Made by a program: the position numbers and the translations under genes. The notes under the pieces are model-generated. The model was given only the letters and a program-made list of their open reading frames with translations. It was not told the DNA's origin and searched no databases. From positions 62,001-126,000 of the forward strand of contig NZ_JAELVF020000003.1 of NCBI RefSeq assembly GCF_018101125.2: 64,000 nt of DNA, read 5' to 3'. Position 1 is the first letter of the stretch; each line of letters opens with the position of its first letter. Shown in pieces: positions 34,331-43,335 of this stretch. Origin of the DNA: Streptomyces tardus (GTDB lineage: Bacteria; Actinomycetota; Actinomycetes; Streptomycetales; Streptomycetaceae).

Positions 34331-34749
34331 GTCGCCTCTTCTCTAGCTCGACGAGCTGTCGTACCAGGGTCAACATCCAACCAGTCCGAGATGTTCCCGC
34401 CTCGGACCACTTTCCTTGAAGTCGCCTTCCGGGACGGTTGGATGCTGCCGGTTGGCGGCGAAAGGGCCGTTTGCTTGGTTCTAGAAGCTTGTCGGTTTCG
34501 TTGCGCTTGTCCAGTTGTCGTCTCCGAGTGGGTGCACCACTCGTTGGTGAGGACGTGCCCGGAGCCTAAATGGTTCATGCCCCGAAGGGAACGTGATGTA
34601 CACGTCACCCTTGCGAGTTATCGAACGCCTGGACGATTCGCCGCTAGCATAGGTTTACCCACGGGTGGCGTTTCACCAGCATTGGCAAGGGTCGGTACCC
34701 TCTGAGCGGCAATAAGCCACCCCAGTGAATTCAGCGAGGAGCGAACCGC
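34331..34749. other. Long divergent regulatory region upstream of parE
   Basis: No gene is visible in these 419 bases, which are richer in T and A than the flanks. A 16-bp imperfect palindrome, GTGATGTACACGTCAC at 34593-34608 (12 of 16 positions symmetric), looks like a repressor site about 140 bases before parE. TAGCAT at 34646-34651 may be a -10 box, with TCGAAC 19 bases before it. A 13-bp palindrome AGCTCGACGAGCT at 34345-34357 lies near the divergent small gene. Confidence 0.45.
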
Positions 34750-36864
34750 GTGACCGCCGAGACGTCGTCCACCGCACTGCTCACCGGAGCGGATCGGGAC
34801 AGCTCCAATTACACCGCGCGTCACCTGTTGGTTCTCGAAGGGCTCGAAGCGGTCCGCAAGCGTCCCGGCATGTACATCGGGTCGACGGACAGTCGTGGTC
34901 TGATGCACTGCCTCTGGGAGATCATCGACAACTCCGTCGACGAGGCCCTGGGCGGCTACTGCGACCGCATCGAGGTCGTGCTGCACGAAGACGGCTCGGT
35001 CGAGGTCAGCGACAACGGCCGCGGTATCCCGGTCGACGTCGAGCCCAAGACGGGCCTGTCCGGGGTCGAGGTCGTGATGACCAAGCTGCACGCGGGCGGA
35101 AAGTTCGGCGGCGGGTCGTACGCGGCGTCCGGCGGTCTGCACGGCGTTGGCGCCTCGGTCGTCAACGCGCTGTCCGCGCGCCTGGATGTCGAGGTCGACC
35201 GGAACAGCCGGACGCATTCGATCAGCTTCCGCCGGGGCGTTCCGGGGATGTTCACGGAGTCCGGGGCCGAGGCTCCGTTCGACCCCTCCAGCGGCTTGAT
35301 CAAGGGCAAGAAGGTGCCGAAGGCCCGTACGGGCACCAGGATCCGGTACTGGGCCGACCGGCAGATCTTTCTGAAGGAGGCCGGTCTCTCCCTGGAGACC
35401 CTGTACGCGCGAGCGCGCCAGACCGCCTTCCTCGTCCCTGGGCTGACCATAACGGTCCGTGATCAGCGCACCCTGGAAGGTGTGTCCACCGCCGAGGAGG
35501 TCTTCCGCTACGACGGCGGCATCAGCGAGTTCTGCGAGTACCTGGCGCAGGACCGGCCGATCTGCGATGTGCTGCGGCTGCAGGGCCAGGGCAGCTTCAA
35601 GGAGACGGTGCCGGTCCTGGACGACCGCGGCCACATGATCCCCTCCGAGGTCACCCGGGAGCTCGGCGTCGACATCGCGCTGCGCTGGGGCACCGGGTAC
35701 GACTCGACGGTCAAGTCGTTCGTCAACATCATCGCGACGCCCAAGGGCGGCACCCACGTGAGCGGTTTCGAGCGGTCCCTGACCAAGACGGTCAACGAGG
35801 TGCTCCGGTCCGCGAAGCTCCTCCGCGTTGCCGAGGACGACGTCGTGAAGGACGACGCCCTCGAGGGCATGACCGCGGTGGTGACGGTACGACTTGCCGA
35901 GCCGCAGTTCGAGGGCCAGACCAAGGAGGTGCTGGGGACCTCGGCCGCCGCCCGCATCGTGGGCCAGGTGCTGGCCAAGGAGCTGAAGGCGTTCCTGACC
36001 TCCACCAAGCGGGACGACAAGCAGCAGGCCCGCACCGTGCTGGAGAAGATCGTCTCGGCGGCCCGCACACGGATCACCGCGCGCCAGCACAAGGAGGCCC
36101 AGCGGCGGAAGACGGCGCTGGAGTCCTCGGCGCTGCCGGCCAAGCTCGCCGACTGCCGCAGCGACGACGTGGAGCGCAGCGAGCTGTTCATCGTCGAGGG
36201 GGACTCCGCCCTCGGCACTGCGAAGCTGGCCCGGAACTCCGAGTTTCAGGCGCTGCTGCCGATCCGCGGCAAGATCCTCAACGTCCAGAAGTCCTCCGTC
36301 TCGGACATGCTGAAGAACGCCGAGTGCAGCGCGATCATCCAGGTCATAGGAGCAGGTTCCGGTCGCACCTTCGACATCGACCAGGCGCGCTACGGCAAGG
36401 TGATCTTCCTGGCCGACGCCGATGTCGACGGCGCGCACATCCGCTGTCTGCTGCTGACGCTCTTCCAGCGCTACATGCGGCCGATGGTCGAGCAGGGCCG
36501 GGTCTTCTCCGCGGTGCCGCCGCTGCACCGCCTCGAGCTGACCAATGTCAAGAAGGGCCAGGACAAGTACATCTACACGTACTCGGACAACGAGTTGCGC
36601 CAGACGGTCCTGGAGCTGCGGGGCAAGGGGGTGCGCTTCAAGGACTCCATCCAGCGCTACAAGGGCCTCGGTGAGATGGACGCCGACCAGCTCGCCGAGA
36701 CGACGATGGACCCGCGCCACCGCACCCTGCGGCGTATCAACATCAGCGACCTGGATGCCGCGGAGAAGGCGTTCGACCTCCTGATGGGCAACGAGGTCGC
36801 GCCGCGCAAGGAGTTCATCACGACATCGGCGGCGACGCTGGACCGCTCGCGCATCGACATCTAG
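34750..36864 (+). CDS. parE: DNA topoisomerase IV subunit B (ParE / GyrB2)
   Basis: ATPase subunit of type IIA topoisomerase, which with ParC decatenates daughter chromosomes. The 704-residue protein has the GHKL ATPase (EIIDNSVDEALGGYC, DNGRGIP, LHAGGKFGGGSY, GLHGVGASVVNALS), a transducer domain, and the TOPRIM fold (LFIVEGDSALGTAKLARN, LPIRGKILNVQKS, and the metal site DADVDGAHIRCLL). The C-terminus ends in the usual family tail. GTG at 34750 lies 10 bases after GAGGAG. ParC is encoded 6.5 kb away on the opposite strand. Whether it acts as TopoIV or a second gyrase is decided by the partner; the location supports TopoIV. Confidence 0.95.
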   Translation: MTAETSSTALLTGADRDSSNYTARHLLVLEGLEAVRKRPGMYIGSTDSRGLMHCLWEIIDNSVDEALGGYCDRIEVVLHEDGSVEVSDNGRGIPVDVEPKTGLSGVEVVMTKLHAGGKFGGGSYAASGGLHGVGASVVNALSARLDVEVDRNSRTHSISFRRGVPGMFTESGAEAPFDPSSGLIKGKKVPKARTGTRIRYWADRQIFLKEAGLSLETLYARARQTAFLVPGLTITVRDQRTLEGVSTAEEVFRYDGGISEFCEYLAQDRPICDVLRLQGQGSFKETVPVLDDRGHMIPSEVTRELGVDIALRWGTGYDSTVKSFVNIIATPKGGTHVSGFERSLTKTVNEVLRSAKLLRVAEDDVVKDDALEGMTAVVTVRLAEPQFEGQTKEVLGTSAAARIVGQVLAKELKAFLTSTKRDDKQQARTVLEKIVSAARTRITARQHKEAQRRKTALESSALPAKLADCRSDDVERSELFIVEGDSALGTAKLARNSEFQALLPIRGKILNVQKSSVSDMLKNAECSAIIQVIGAGSGRTFDIDQARYGKVIFLADADVDGAHIRCLLLTLFQRYMRPMVEQGRVFSAVPPLHRLELTNVKKGQDKYIYTYSDNELRQTVLELRGKGVRFKDSIQRYKGLGEMDADQLAETTMDPRHRTLRRINISDLDAAEKAFDLLMGNEVAPRKEFITTSAATLDRSRIDI

Positions 36865-37072
36865 GGGCGCGACGGCGCGAGCACGGTGCGGGTCGGCGGA
36901 GGCCGGCGGGAGGGGACCCACCCCGCTCGCTGTTCGCTGCCGGCCGCCCTGCCGTGTCCGGGCACGGGGCCGTCCAGGTCCGGGCTGAGAGGTTCGGGGG
37001 CCGACAGGCCGGGTGGCGGGGCGGAACATGTGCGGCGCGAGCGGGCGTCGGCATCGAGGAGGAAGTGGATCC

Positions 37073-37909
37073 ATGGGCGAATGGCCGTTGCCGCACACCT
37101 ACCGAAGCGACTCGGGCGAGGTCCGTTGGGGAAGCCTCGGCGAACCCGGGCGCGACCCGGTGGTGTTGCTGCACGGCACCCCGTTCTCCTCCCTTGTGTG
37201 GCGAGCGGTCGCTCGCGCCCTCGCCGGCCGCCACCAGGTGTTCTTCTGGGACATGCCTGGTTACGGGGCCTCCGAGCAGTCCACCGGGCAGGACGTTTCG
37301 CTGGCCGCTCAGGGCCGGGTCTTCGCCGGGCTCCTGGCGCACTGGGACCTCCGGCAGCCGCCGCTGGTGGCGGCGCACGACTTCGGCGGTGCGGTCGCTC
37401 TGCGCGCACATCTGCTGCACGGAGCCCGCTACCGGGCGCTCGCGCTGGTGGACCCCGTGGCGCTGGCGCCCTGGGGATCGCCGTTCTTCCGGCTGGTGGG
37501 GGAGCACTCCGAGGTCTTCGAGCAGCTGCCGCCCGCGCTGCACCGGGCTCTGGTGCGTGAGTACGTCGCCTCCGCGAGCGGACCGGGGCTGCATCCGGCA
37601 GTCCTGGACCGGCTGGTGGAGCCCTGGTCGGGCGAGGCCGGGCAGCCGGCCTTCTACCGCCAGATCGCGCAGGCGGACCAGCGCTACACCGACGAGGTCC
37701 AGAACCGGTACGGGGAGATCGATCTGCCTGTCCTGGTCTGCTGGGGCGAGGAGGACACCTGGATCCCGGTCGCGAAGGGCAGGGAGCTCGCGGCGCGGAT
37801 CCCGGGGGCGGAGTTCGAGCCCCTCGCGGGGGCGGGGCACCTGGTCCAGGAGGACGCCCCCGCCGAACTCACCGCCGCACTCGTCGAGTTCTTCCGCCGG
37901 GTCGGCTGA
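37073..37909 (+). CDS. Alpha/beta hydrolase, haloalkane dehalogenase/epoxide hydrolase type
   Basis: A 278-residue cytoplasmic hydrolase. The nucleophile elbow reads AAHDFGGAVA, so the nucleophile is Asp rather than Ser. This is typical of haloalkane dehalogenases and epoxide hydrolases. The oxyanion loop is LLHGTPFSS, the acid is probably in WGEEDTWIP and the base is the His of GAGHLVQEDAP. Substrate cannot be deduced. ATG 37073 is chosen after GAGGAGGAAG. An upstream in-frame ATG at 37013 is less likely. It stands alone after parE. Confidence 0.85.
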   Translation: MGEWPLPHTYRSDSGEVRWGSLGEPGRDPVVLLHGTPFSSLVWRAVARALAGRHQVFFWDMPGYGASEQSTGQDVSLAAQGRVFAGLLAHWDLRQPPLVAAHDFGGAVALRAHLLHGARYRALALVDPVALAPWGSPFFRLVGEHSEVFEQLPPALHRALVREYVASASGPGLHPAVLDRLVEPWSGEAGQPAFYRQIAQADQRYTDEVQNRYGEIDLPVLVCWGEEDTWIPVAKGRELAARIPGAEFEPLAGAGHLVQEDAPAELTAALVEFFRRVG

Positions 37910-38060
37910 CGCGTCTCGCAGGACGGCCGCACGGCGGACCGTATCCGACCCCGCGAAGGCGGCCCCGTCCAGTACACGTCACCTGAAGGGGTGAAGGTCC
38001 GGGATTACCGTGCCCCGCGCTCTTCGCCGCTCGCCATTCTGGTCTCGGCCAGCCGGCCCT

Positions 38061-38096
38061 GCAAGGGCCACCGGCCCAGCAAGGGCCACCGGCCCC
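38061..38096. repeat. Two 18-bp direct repeats
   Basis: GCAAGGGCCACCGGCCC followed by A, then the same 17 bases followed by C, lie head to tail upstream of the symporter operon. A partial copy precedes them. Each contains the inverted pair GGCC/GGCC, so a small hairpin is possible. Confidence 0.7.
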
Positions 38097-38132
38097 TACG
38101 GGCCAACGGTCCGGGCAGCGACGAGAGTTCGG

Positions 38133-38687
38133 GTGACAGTTGCGGTGACAGAGCACGAGGCCACGGGCGACGCCGGTATCCGTACCGCGGCGCCGCTGCG
38201 GGTGGCGGACCCCTGGTACGACGAGTTGGCCTCCGGACGGGCCGCGGAGGCCGCCGATCCCGGCGCCGAGGGCGAACCGTACGCGCCGCCCTCGTGCAGG
38301 AACGGTCCTGCGGGTGTGACGACGTACTCCGAGCCCGGCCGGGACGCCGCCTCCAGCGAGCGAGCCGCGGTGTATCTGGCCGTGCAGCAGAGTGCGGAGT
38401 TCCAGTGGGTGCGCCGCAGCCACCGCCGGTTCGTCTTCCCCGCCACGGCCGGATTCCTCGGCTGGTACCTGCTCTACATCGTCACCGCGACCGCGTTCCC
38501 CACGCTGATGGCCACCCCCGTGGGGGAGGGGCCGTTGAATATCGGAATACTCGCCGGGCTCGCGCAGTTCCTCAGCACTGGCTTGCTGACCTGGGCGTAT
38601 GTGCACAACGCGGGCCGCCGGCGGGACCGGGCTGCGTTCGAGCTGCGCTGGGAGACCCAGCTGCGGACGAGGCAGGTCGGGCGATGA
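38133..38687 (+). CDS. DUF485 membrane protein (YjcH-like)
   Basis: A 184-residue inner-membrane protein. The first 85 residues are hydrophilic. Then come QQSAEFQWVRRSHRRFVFP and two transmembrane helices (FLGWYLLYIVTATAFPTLMA and GILAGLAQFLSTGLLTWAYV), the DUF485 pattern. Such proteins pair with ActP-type symporters, and here its TGA overlaps the symporter ATG (ATGA), so translation is coupled. The GTG at 38133 is one of two close starts; GTG 38145 is also possible. Confidence 0.8.
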   Translation: MTVAVTEHEATGDAGIRTAAPLRVADPWYDELASGRAAEAADPGAEGEPYAPPSCRNGPAGVTTYSEPGRDAASSERAAVYLAVQQSAEFQWVRRSHRRFVFPATAGFLGWYLLYIVTATAFPTLMATPVGEGPLNIGILAGLAQFLSTGLLTWAYVHNAGRRRDRAAFELRWETQLRTRQVGR

Positions 38688-40324
38688 CCGGCGGTGAGCG
38701 GACGCTGGTCGTGGTGCTGTTCAGCGTCGTCGTCGCGGTCACCCTGGTGATCACCACCTGGGCGGGTCGGCGCAGACAGGGCACCCCGGAGGAGTTCTAC
38801 GCGGGTGGCCGGCTCTTCTCGCCGGCCGAGAACGGGTTCGCCATCGCGGGCGACTACATGTCGGCGGCGTCCTTCCTCGGCGTGGCCGGGCTCATCGCGC
38901 TGCACGGCTACGACGGGATGGTGTACTCGGTCGGCTTCCTGGTGGCCTGGCTCCTGGTGCTGCTGCTCGCGGCCGAACTCGTGCGCAACTGCGGGCGGTT
39001 CACCCTGGCCGACGTACTGGTGACCCGGCTGCGCGAGCGTCCGGTACGGGTGGCGACGGGCGCTTCCTCCGTCGTGGTGTCGGTGCTCTACCTGGTCGCG
39101 CAGATGGTGGGCGCCGGGACACTGGTGGCGCTGCTGCTCGGCGGGTCGAGCGGTGAGGTGCGGACCTGGACGGTGGTCGGCGTCGGCGCGCTGATGGTGG
39201 TCTACGTGTCCTGCGGCGGGATGCGCGCCACCACGTGGATTCAGATCGTGAAGGCATGCCTGCTGATGGCCGGAGCGCTCGCCCTGACCGTGCTGGTTCT
39301 GCTTCGATTCGACGGAGATCCCGCCGCCCTGCTGTCCGGGGCCGCGGAGGGCAGCGGCCACGCCGAGGACTTCCTGGGGCCGGGCCTGCTCTTCGGCGAA
39401 AGCGCGGCCTCCCGGCTGGACTTCATCAGCCTGGGCATCGCGCTGGTGCTGGGCACGGCGGGGCTTCCGCACATCCTCGCCCGGTTCTACACGGTGCCCA
39501 CCGCTCGCGCGGCACGCCGATCGGTGGTCTGGGCCATCGGCCTCATCGGCAGCTTCTATCTGATGACGATCGTCCTCGGCTTCGGAGCTGCCGCCCTGCT
39601 CGGCAGTGAGACGGTGCGCGCGGACAATCCGGCCGGGAACACCGCCGTACCGCTGCTCGCGCAGCATCTGGGCGGCGGTGCGGGCACCACGGGCGGCGCC
39701 GCGCTCTTCGCCGTGGTGGCGGCGGTCGCGTTCGCCACAATCCTGGCGGTGGTCGCGGGGATCACCCTCGCCTCCTCCGCCGCCGTCGCGCACGACCTCT
39801 ACGCCTCGTTCAGCCGACGGCGGCGCAGGGGTGCGGACGGCGGCGGTTTCGAGGGCAGTGGAGAGGACGCACGCGGGAGCGGCCGTGAGGTGGCGGTGGC
39901 CCGGATCTCGGCGGTCGGGATCGGCGCGGTGGCGATCGGGCTGGGGCTGCTGGCCCAGAACCTGAACGTGGCGTTCCTGGTGGGCCTCGCCTTCGCCGTC
40001 GCCGCCTCGGCGAACCTGCCGGTGCTGCTGTACACGCTCTTCTGGCGGCGCTTCACCACCAGGGGCGCGCTGTGGTCAGTCTACGGGGGGCTGCTGCCGG
40101 CAGTGGCCCTGGTCGTCCTCTCGCCGGTGGTCTCGGGCGATTCCGCGGCGATCTTCCCCGGAGTGGACTTCGCCCTCTTCCCGTTGCAGAACCCGGGAAT
40201 CGTCTCGATTCCGCTGGGCTTCCTCGCCGGCTGGCTGGGCACGGTCACCGACCGGGCCGGTGCGGATGTGCACCGGCACGCGGAGACCGAGGTCAGGTCG
40301 CTGACGGGCGCGGGGGCCGCGTAG
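38684..40324 (+). CDS. Sodium:solute symporter (ActP-like, SSS family)
   Basis: A 546-residue integral membrane transporter with about 13 hydrophobic helices. Typical SSS features are FYAGGRLFSPAENGFAIAGD near the N-terminus, SAASFLGVAG in TM2, and GTAGLPHILARFYTVPTA, which is characteristic of the acetate/monocarboxylate ActP subgroup. It probably imports acetate or a similar carboxylate with sodium ions. It is encoded with a DUF485 partner, as yjcH-actP is. Its 3' end overlaps a convergent gene by 32 bases. Confidence 0.9.
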   Translation: MTGGERTLVVVLFSVVVAVTLVITTWAGRRRQGTPEEFYAGGRLFSPAENGFAIAGDYMSAASFLGVAGLIALHGYDGMVYSVGFLVAWLLVLLLAAELVRNCGRFTLADVLVTRLRERPVRVATGASSVVVSVLYLVAQMVGAGTLVALLLGGSSGEVRTWTVVGVGALMVVYVSCGGMRATTWIQIVKACLLMAGALALTVLVLLRFDGDPAALLSGAAEGSGHAEDFLGPGLLFGESAASRLDFISLGIALVLGTAGLPHILARFYTVPTARAARRSVVWAIGLIGSFYLMTIVLGFGAAALLGSETVRADNPAGNTAVPLLAQHLGGGAGTTGGAALFAVVAAVAFATILAVVAGITLASSAAVAHDLYASFSRRRRRGADGGGFEGSGEDARGSGREVAVARISAVGIGAVAIGLGLLAQNLNVAFLVGLAFAVAASANLPVLLYTLFWRRFTTRGALWSVYGGLLPAVALVVLSPVVSGDSAAIFPGVDFALFPLQNPGIVSIPLGFLAGWLGTVTDRAGADVHRHAETEVRSLTGAGAA

Positions 40325-40838
40325 CGGAGTCGAAGGACAGGCCCTGGTTCCGGACGGCGTCCACCAGCTCCGCCAGGTTCTCCTCGACCCGTGCGATCCG
40401 GTCCTCCAGGCTCAACGTCTCCTTGACGGGCAGCACATCGGGCGTCCGTCTGCCCCGGATGTAGAGCGAGCAGGCGAGGTCGGCGCAGATGTAGGTGCCC
40501 ACGGTGTTGCCCCGGCGGCCGGCCGCGCCCTCTTTGCGCGCTGCGAAGAGGGTCACTCCGGAGGAGGGGTGGCGGGTGGTGCAGAGCGAGCACATGGACG
40601 TTCTGAGCAGGCTCCGCCTGCTCCCGGGAGGGACCCGCAGGGTGAGGCCGACGGCGGTGCCCGCGATCAGAGCCACCAGATAGCCGCGATCGGGCGTCCC
40701 CTGGTCGCGCCAGCCCAGGAACTCCAGCTCGGACCAGGCGGTCCCGGCGAAGTCCCGGGGAAGGTTCAACCGCTTCGCCTCGCCCTTGGAACAGTTGACG
40801 AACGACTGCCTGATCTCGGTCTCGCTCAGCGGCTGCAC
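40293..40838 (-). CDS. FBP-domain treble-clef zinc protein
   Basis: A 181-residue protein resembling the FBP family (C-terminal zinc-finger domain shared with EF-G-binding FusB proteins). It shows LTETEI-type opening (PLSETEIRQSFVNCSKGEAK), FLGWRDQG, then MCSLCTTRHPSSGV with Cys-x-x-Cys and YICADLACSLYIRGRR with the second cysteine pair. FusB proteins release EF-G from ribosomes; whether this one does is unknown. GTG start after GAGGAG. Its final 32 bases overlap the symporter gene on the other strand. Confidence 0.75.
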   Translation of the reverse strand: MQPLSETEIRQSFVNCSKGEAKRLNLPRDFAGTAWSELEFLGWRDQGTPDRGYLVALIAGTAVGLTLRVPPGSRRSLLRTSMCSLCTTRHPSSGVTLFAARKEGAAGRRGNTVGTYICADLACSLYIRGRRTPDVLPVKETLSLEDRIARVEENLAELVDAVRNQGLSFDSATRPPRPSAT

Positions 40839-41079
40839 GCTGGTCTCTCCTCACAGTTCGGGGGTCGGCCGGCCGATTGAAGCATCGCAGGGGTGAGGGC
40901 GGCCAACGGTTTATCGGCGGGCCGCCAGTGAGGCCCTCCGTGCCTGCCGCGGGGTCGGACCGGCCCTCGGGCGCTGTCCGCCGTGCCTCGCAAGCGCTGC
41001 CTCCCGCCTCCTGCCACCGGCAATCCGCCCCCGCAACCCGCAGCCACGTGCTCACGCCCGCTCCGGACGGCCGCTCCGG

Positions 41080-41980
41080 TCAGGGGAGTTGGGCGACCGC
41101 CACCGCTTCCATCCGGGGCTGCCTGCTGAGGGCCGCCCCGCAGCTCGCGGCCAGCGGTGGAGCGTCAGCGGCGGCCACGATGTTCACCCGCCAGCGGCGC
41201 CCGTCGGTGTGGGTGACCTCGACCGCCCACGCATCGGCATCCTGGGCGCCGCCGTGGGCCGGTGACGCGCAGGGCGTCCACGCCGTCCTCACCTGTCAGC
41301 TCTCGCACCGCGAGCTCGGCGGCCTGGCCCGGACGGTCCCAGGCGGAACGTCCGCGACAACGGTCGGTGACCAGCCGCCCTTCCCGCAGCGCCTCCGTCA
41401 CCTCCTTGACCGCTGGGGCGTCCGTGCGGCCGTAGGCGTAGCCGTACGGGAGCACCAGCAGGGTGGGGGAGAAGCGATGACCACCGATATGAGTGATCTC
41501 CCAGGTCTCGATCCCCGAGGCGGTGAGCTCCGCGGCGAGCGGCCGGCCGAGCAGGGCGCAGCAGCGGTCGCGTTTTCCGTTGGTGCAGACACAGACCAGC
41601 GGTCCGTCGTGGGGCTGCCACAGACCGCGGTGCTCGCCCTCGCCGAGTGCGGCGAGATCGAGGTCGAGCAGCTCGGCGGGGTCGGTCAGGGTCGTGGTGC
41701 GCACCCAGGACCGGCCGGGCTCGGTGTGGGCGACGTACACCCGCCGGGGCGCCTGCGGGTCGGGGTGCCGGCCCGGTCGGCGGATGAGGGCGAGCCGGGT
41801 CTCGGTGCCTTCCAGCGCTGCGGACAGGGCGGTGGCGAGCGCGGGGTCGAGATGACTGTGCGTCAGGGCGTTCGTGCCCCAGGGGCCCGGTTGTTCCAGC
41901 AGGAGCCAGGTCCGGGCGGTGGCCGCGGTGGCGGTCAGCGGTTCGGCCAGTTCGAGGGAGGCGGTGGTGCACGTGCTCAC
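41080..41980 (-). pseudogene. Sucrase/ferredoxin-like gene with a frameshift
   Basis: From GTG 41980 the protein reads normally for about 235 residues: LLLEQPGPWGTNAL, then VCVCTNGKRDRCCALLGRPL (the cysteine motif of the family), WEITHIGGHRFSPTLLVLPYG, and VDALRVTGP. At about 41262-41275 the frame is lost and the in-frame sequence becomes arginine/histidine-rich. The expected continuation, DAWAVEVTHTDGRRWRVNIV...SCGAALSRQP, is in the +1 frame and ends at 41080. A single extra base in a CGGCGGCGCC-type run would explain it. It could be a real mutation, a sequencing error or, less likely, programmed frameshifting. The family resembles thioredoxin-fold 2Fe-2S ferredoxins. An iron box adjoins the start. 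Confidence 0.75.
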
Positions 41981-41999
41981 GATGCTGAGCCTAACCTTG
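41981..41999. promoter_or_regulatory. Candidate iron box (DmdR/IdeR operator)
   Basis: GATGCTGAGCCTAACCTTG matches TTAGGTGAGCCTAACCTAA at 13 of 19 positions, with an unbroken 12-base core TGAGCCTAACCT. It directly abuts the GTG of the sucrase/ferredoxin-like gene and lies 43 bases before the CobW gene, so it could give iron control of either. Confidence 0.6.
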
Positions 42000-42041
42000 G
42001 TCACGCTTCGCCGGCCGCCCGACCACCCTGGAGGAACTCCC

Positions 42042-43178
42042 TTGAGCAGCAGCCGTATCCCGGTCATGGTGATCGCCGGCTTTCTCGGCTCGGGCAAGAC
42101 GACCCTGCTCAACCATCTGCTGCACAATCGGGCGGGGCTGCGGATCGGGGCGGTGGTCAACGACTTCGGCGGGATCGAGGTCGACGCCCTGGCGCTCGCC
42201 GGCCAGGTCGACTCGATGGTCTCGCTCGGTGACGGCTGCCTGTGCTGTGCGGTGGACACCGAGGACCTGGACGAGGTGCTGGCCAGGCTCGCCGAACCGT
42301 CCGCGGGCATCGATCTGATCGTCGTCGAGGCCAGCGGGCTCGCCGAACCGGAGACGCTGATCCGGATGGTGCTCGCCAGCACACACGAGCGGATCGTGTA
42401 CGGAGGTCTGGTCGAGGTCGTGGACGCGGCCGAGTTCGAGGGTGTCAGGGAGCGCCATCCGGAGTTGGACCGGCATCTGCGGGCCGCCGACCTGATCGTG
42501 CTGAACAAGACCGACCGGGTGGACGCCGGCCGTCGGGAGGCGCTCCGCGCCGAGCTGGCACGGGTCAGCCCGGCCACGCCGGTGGTGGGGGCCGAACACG
42601 GCCGTATCGACCCGGAGTTGTTCTTCGACCGGAGACCGGTCGGTGAAGAGCCGGGCGGCGGCCGGCAGTTGACGTTCGAGGACCTGCTCCTGGAGCAGAC
42701 GGGCGAACTCCAGCACACCCACACCGCTTACGAGAGTCTCGACTTTGAGACCGAGGAGCCGCTGAGCCCGCGCAGGTTCATGGCGCTGATGGATTCCCGG
42801 CCGGTCGGGCTCTACCGGATGAAGGGGCAGGTCCACTTCGGGGCGGACGGTGCCGACCGGCGCTGGACGGTGCACTCCGTCGGGGGGTATCTGCAGTTCA
42901 CCCCCGCCCCGTGGGGACGCGGTGAGCGCCCGAGCACGGCGCTGGTGCTGATCGGCGCGGGTCTGGACGTCGCGACGCTGCGGGCCGAGCTGCTCGAGTG
43001 CCGCGGGCCCGGCCCGCAGGAGAGCGGGCCCAGCGGCATGTGGTGCGTACTGCGCTACGTCGACGAGCCCTCCGCGCAGGCCCGTTCCGCCGACAGCCCG
43101 GGCGCCGAGGACGCGCTGGACGAGACAGAGCTGGACGAGACAGAGCTGCACGAGGCCGGGCTGCACGCGGCCGACTGA
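42042..43178 (+). CDS. CobW/COG0523 family GTP-dependent metallochaperone
   Basis: A 378-residue GTPase thought to deliver metal ions such as zinc or cobalt to target proteins. Walker A GFLGSGKTTLLNHLL is near the N-terminus, then the metal motif GDGCLCCAV (Cys-x-Cys-Cys), EASGLAEPETL and the guanine motif NKTD. The C-terminal CobW_C domain includes RPVGLYRMKGQVHF. The last 20 residues are a five-residue repeat (LDETE, LDETE, LHEAG, LHAAD). The start is TTG 42042 after GGAGGAA. Divergent from the sucrase/ferredoxin-like gene across an iron box. No Zur site was recognised. Confidence 0.9.
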   Translation: MSSSRIPVMVIAGFLGSGKTTLLNHLLHNRAGLRIGAVVNDFGGIEVDALALAGQVDSMVSLGDGCLCCAVDTEDLDEVLARLAEPSAGIDLIVVEASGLAEPETLIRMVLASTHERIVYGGLVEVVDAAEFEGVRERHPELDRHLRAADLIVLNKTDRVDAGRREALRAELARVSPATPVVGAEHGRIDPELFFDRRPVGEEPGGGRQLTFEDLLLEQTGELQHTHTAYESLDFETEEPLSPRRFMALMDSRPVGLYRMKGQVHFGADGADRRWTVHSVGGYLQFTPAPWGRGERPSTALVLIGAGLDVATLRAELLECRGPGPQESGPSGMWCVLRYVDEPSAQARSADSPGAEDALDETELDETELHEAGLHAAD

Positions 43179-43210
43179 GGCGCGGCTCGCCGGCCCGCGC
43201 CTTCGCCGCC

Positions 43211-43255
43211 GGCCGGGGCGTACGGCATCCGACGGAGATGCCGTACGCCCCGGCC
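43211..43255. terminator. Very strong bidirectional terminator
   Basis: A perfect 19-bp inverted repeat (GGCCGGGGCGTACGGCATC and complement) with a 7-base loop between the convergent cobW-type gene and parC. It is the longest perfect stem in the window. Confidence 0.88.
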
Positions 43256-43285
43256 GTACGGGCCCGTTGAAGGCCGCGCCGCGAC

Positions 43286-43315
43286 GGGCCGGGCCGCGAC
43301 GCGACGGCCCGGCCC
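43286..43315. terminator. Second hairpin between cobW and parC
   Basis: An 11-bp stem GGGCCGGGCCG/CGGCCCGGCCC with an 8-base loop. Its right arm can also pair with the next bases (GCCCGGC/GCCGGGC), so alternative folds exist. It is probably the parC-side terminator. Confidence 0.6.
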
Positions 43316-43335
43316 GGCAACGGTGCCGGGCCGGG

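Noticed and set aside
34611..34651. TTGCGA and TAGCAT as a standard parE promoter
   Set aside because: The two hexamers are 29 bases apart, far beyond the usual 16-19, so they cannot be a -35/-10 pair.
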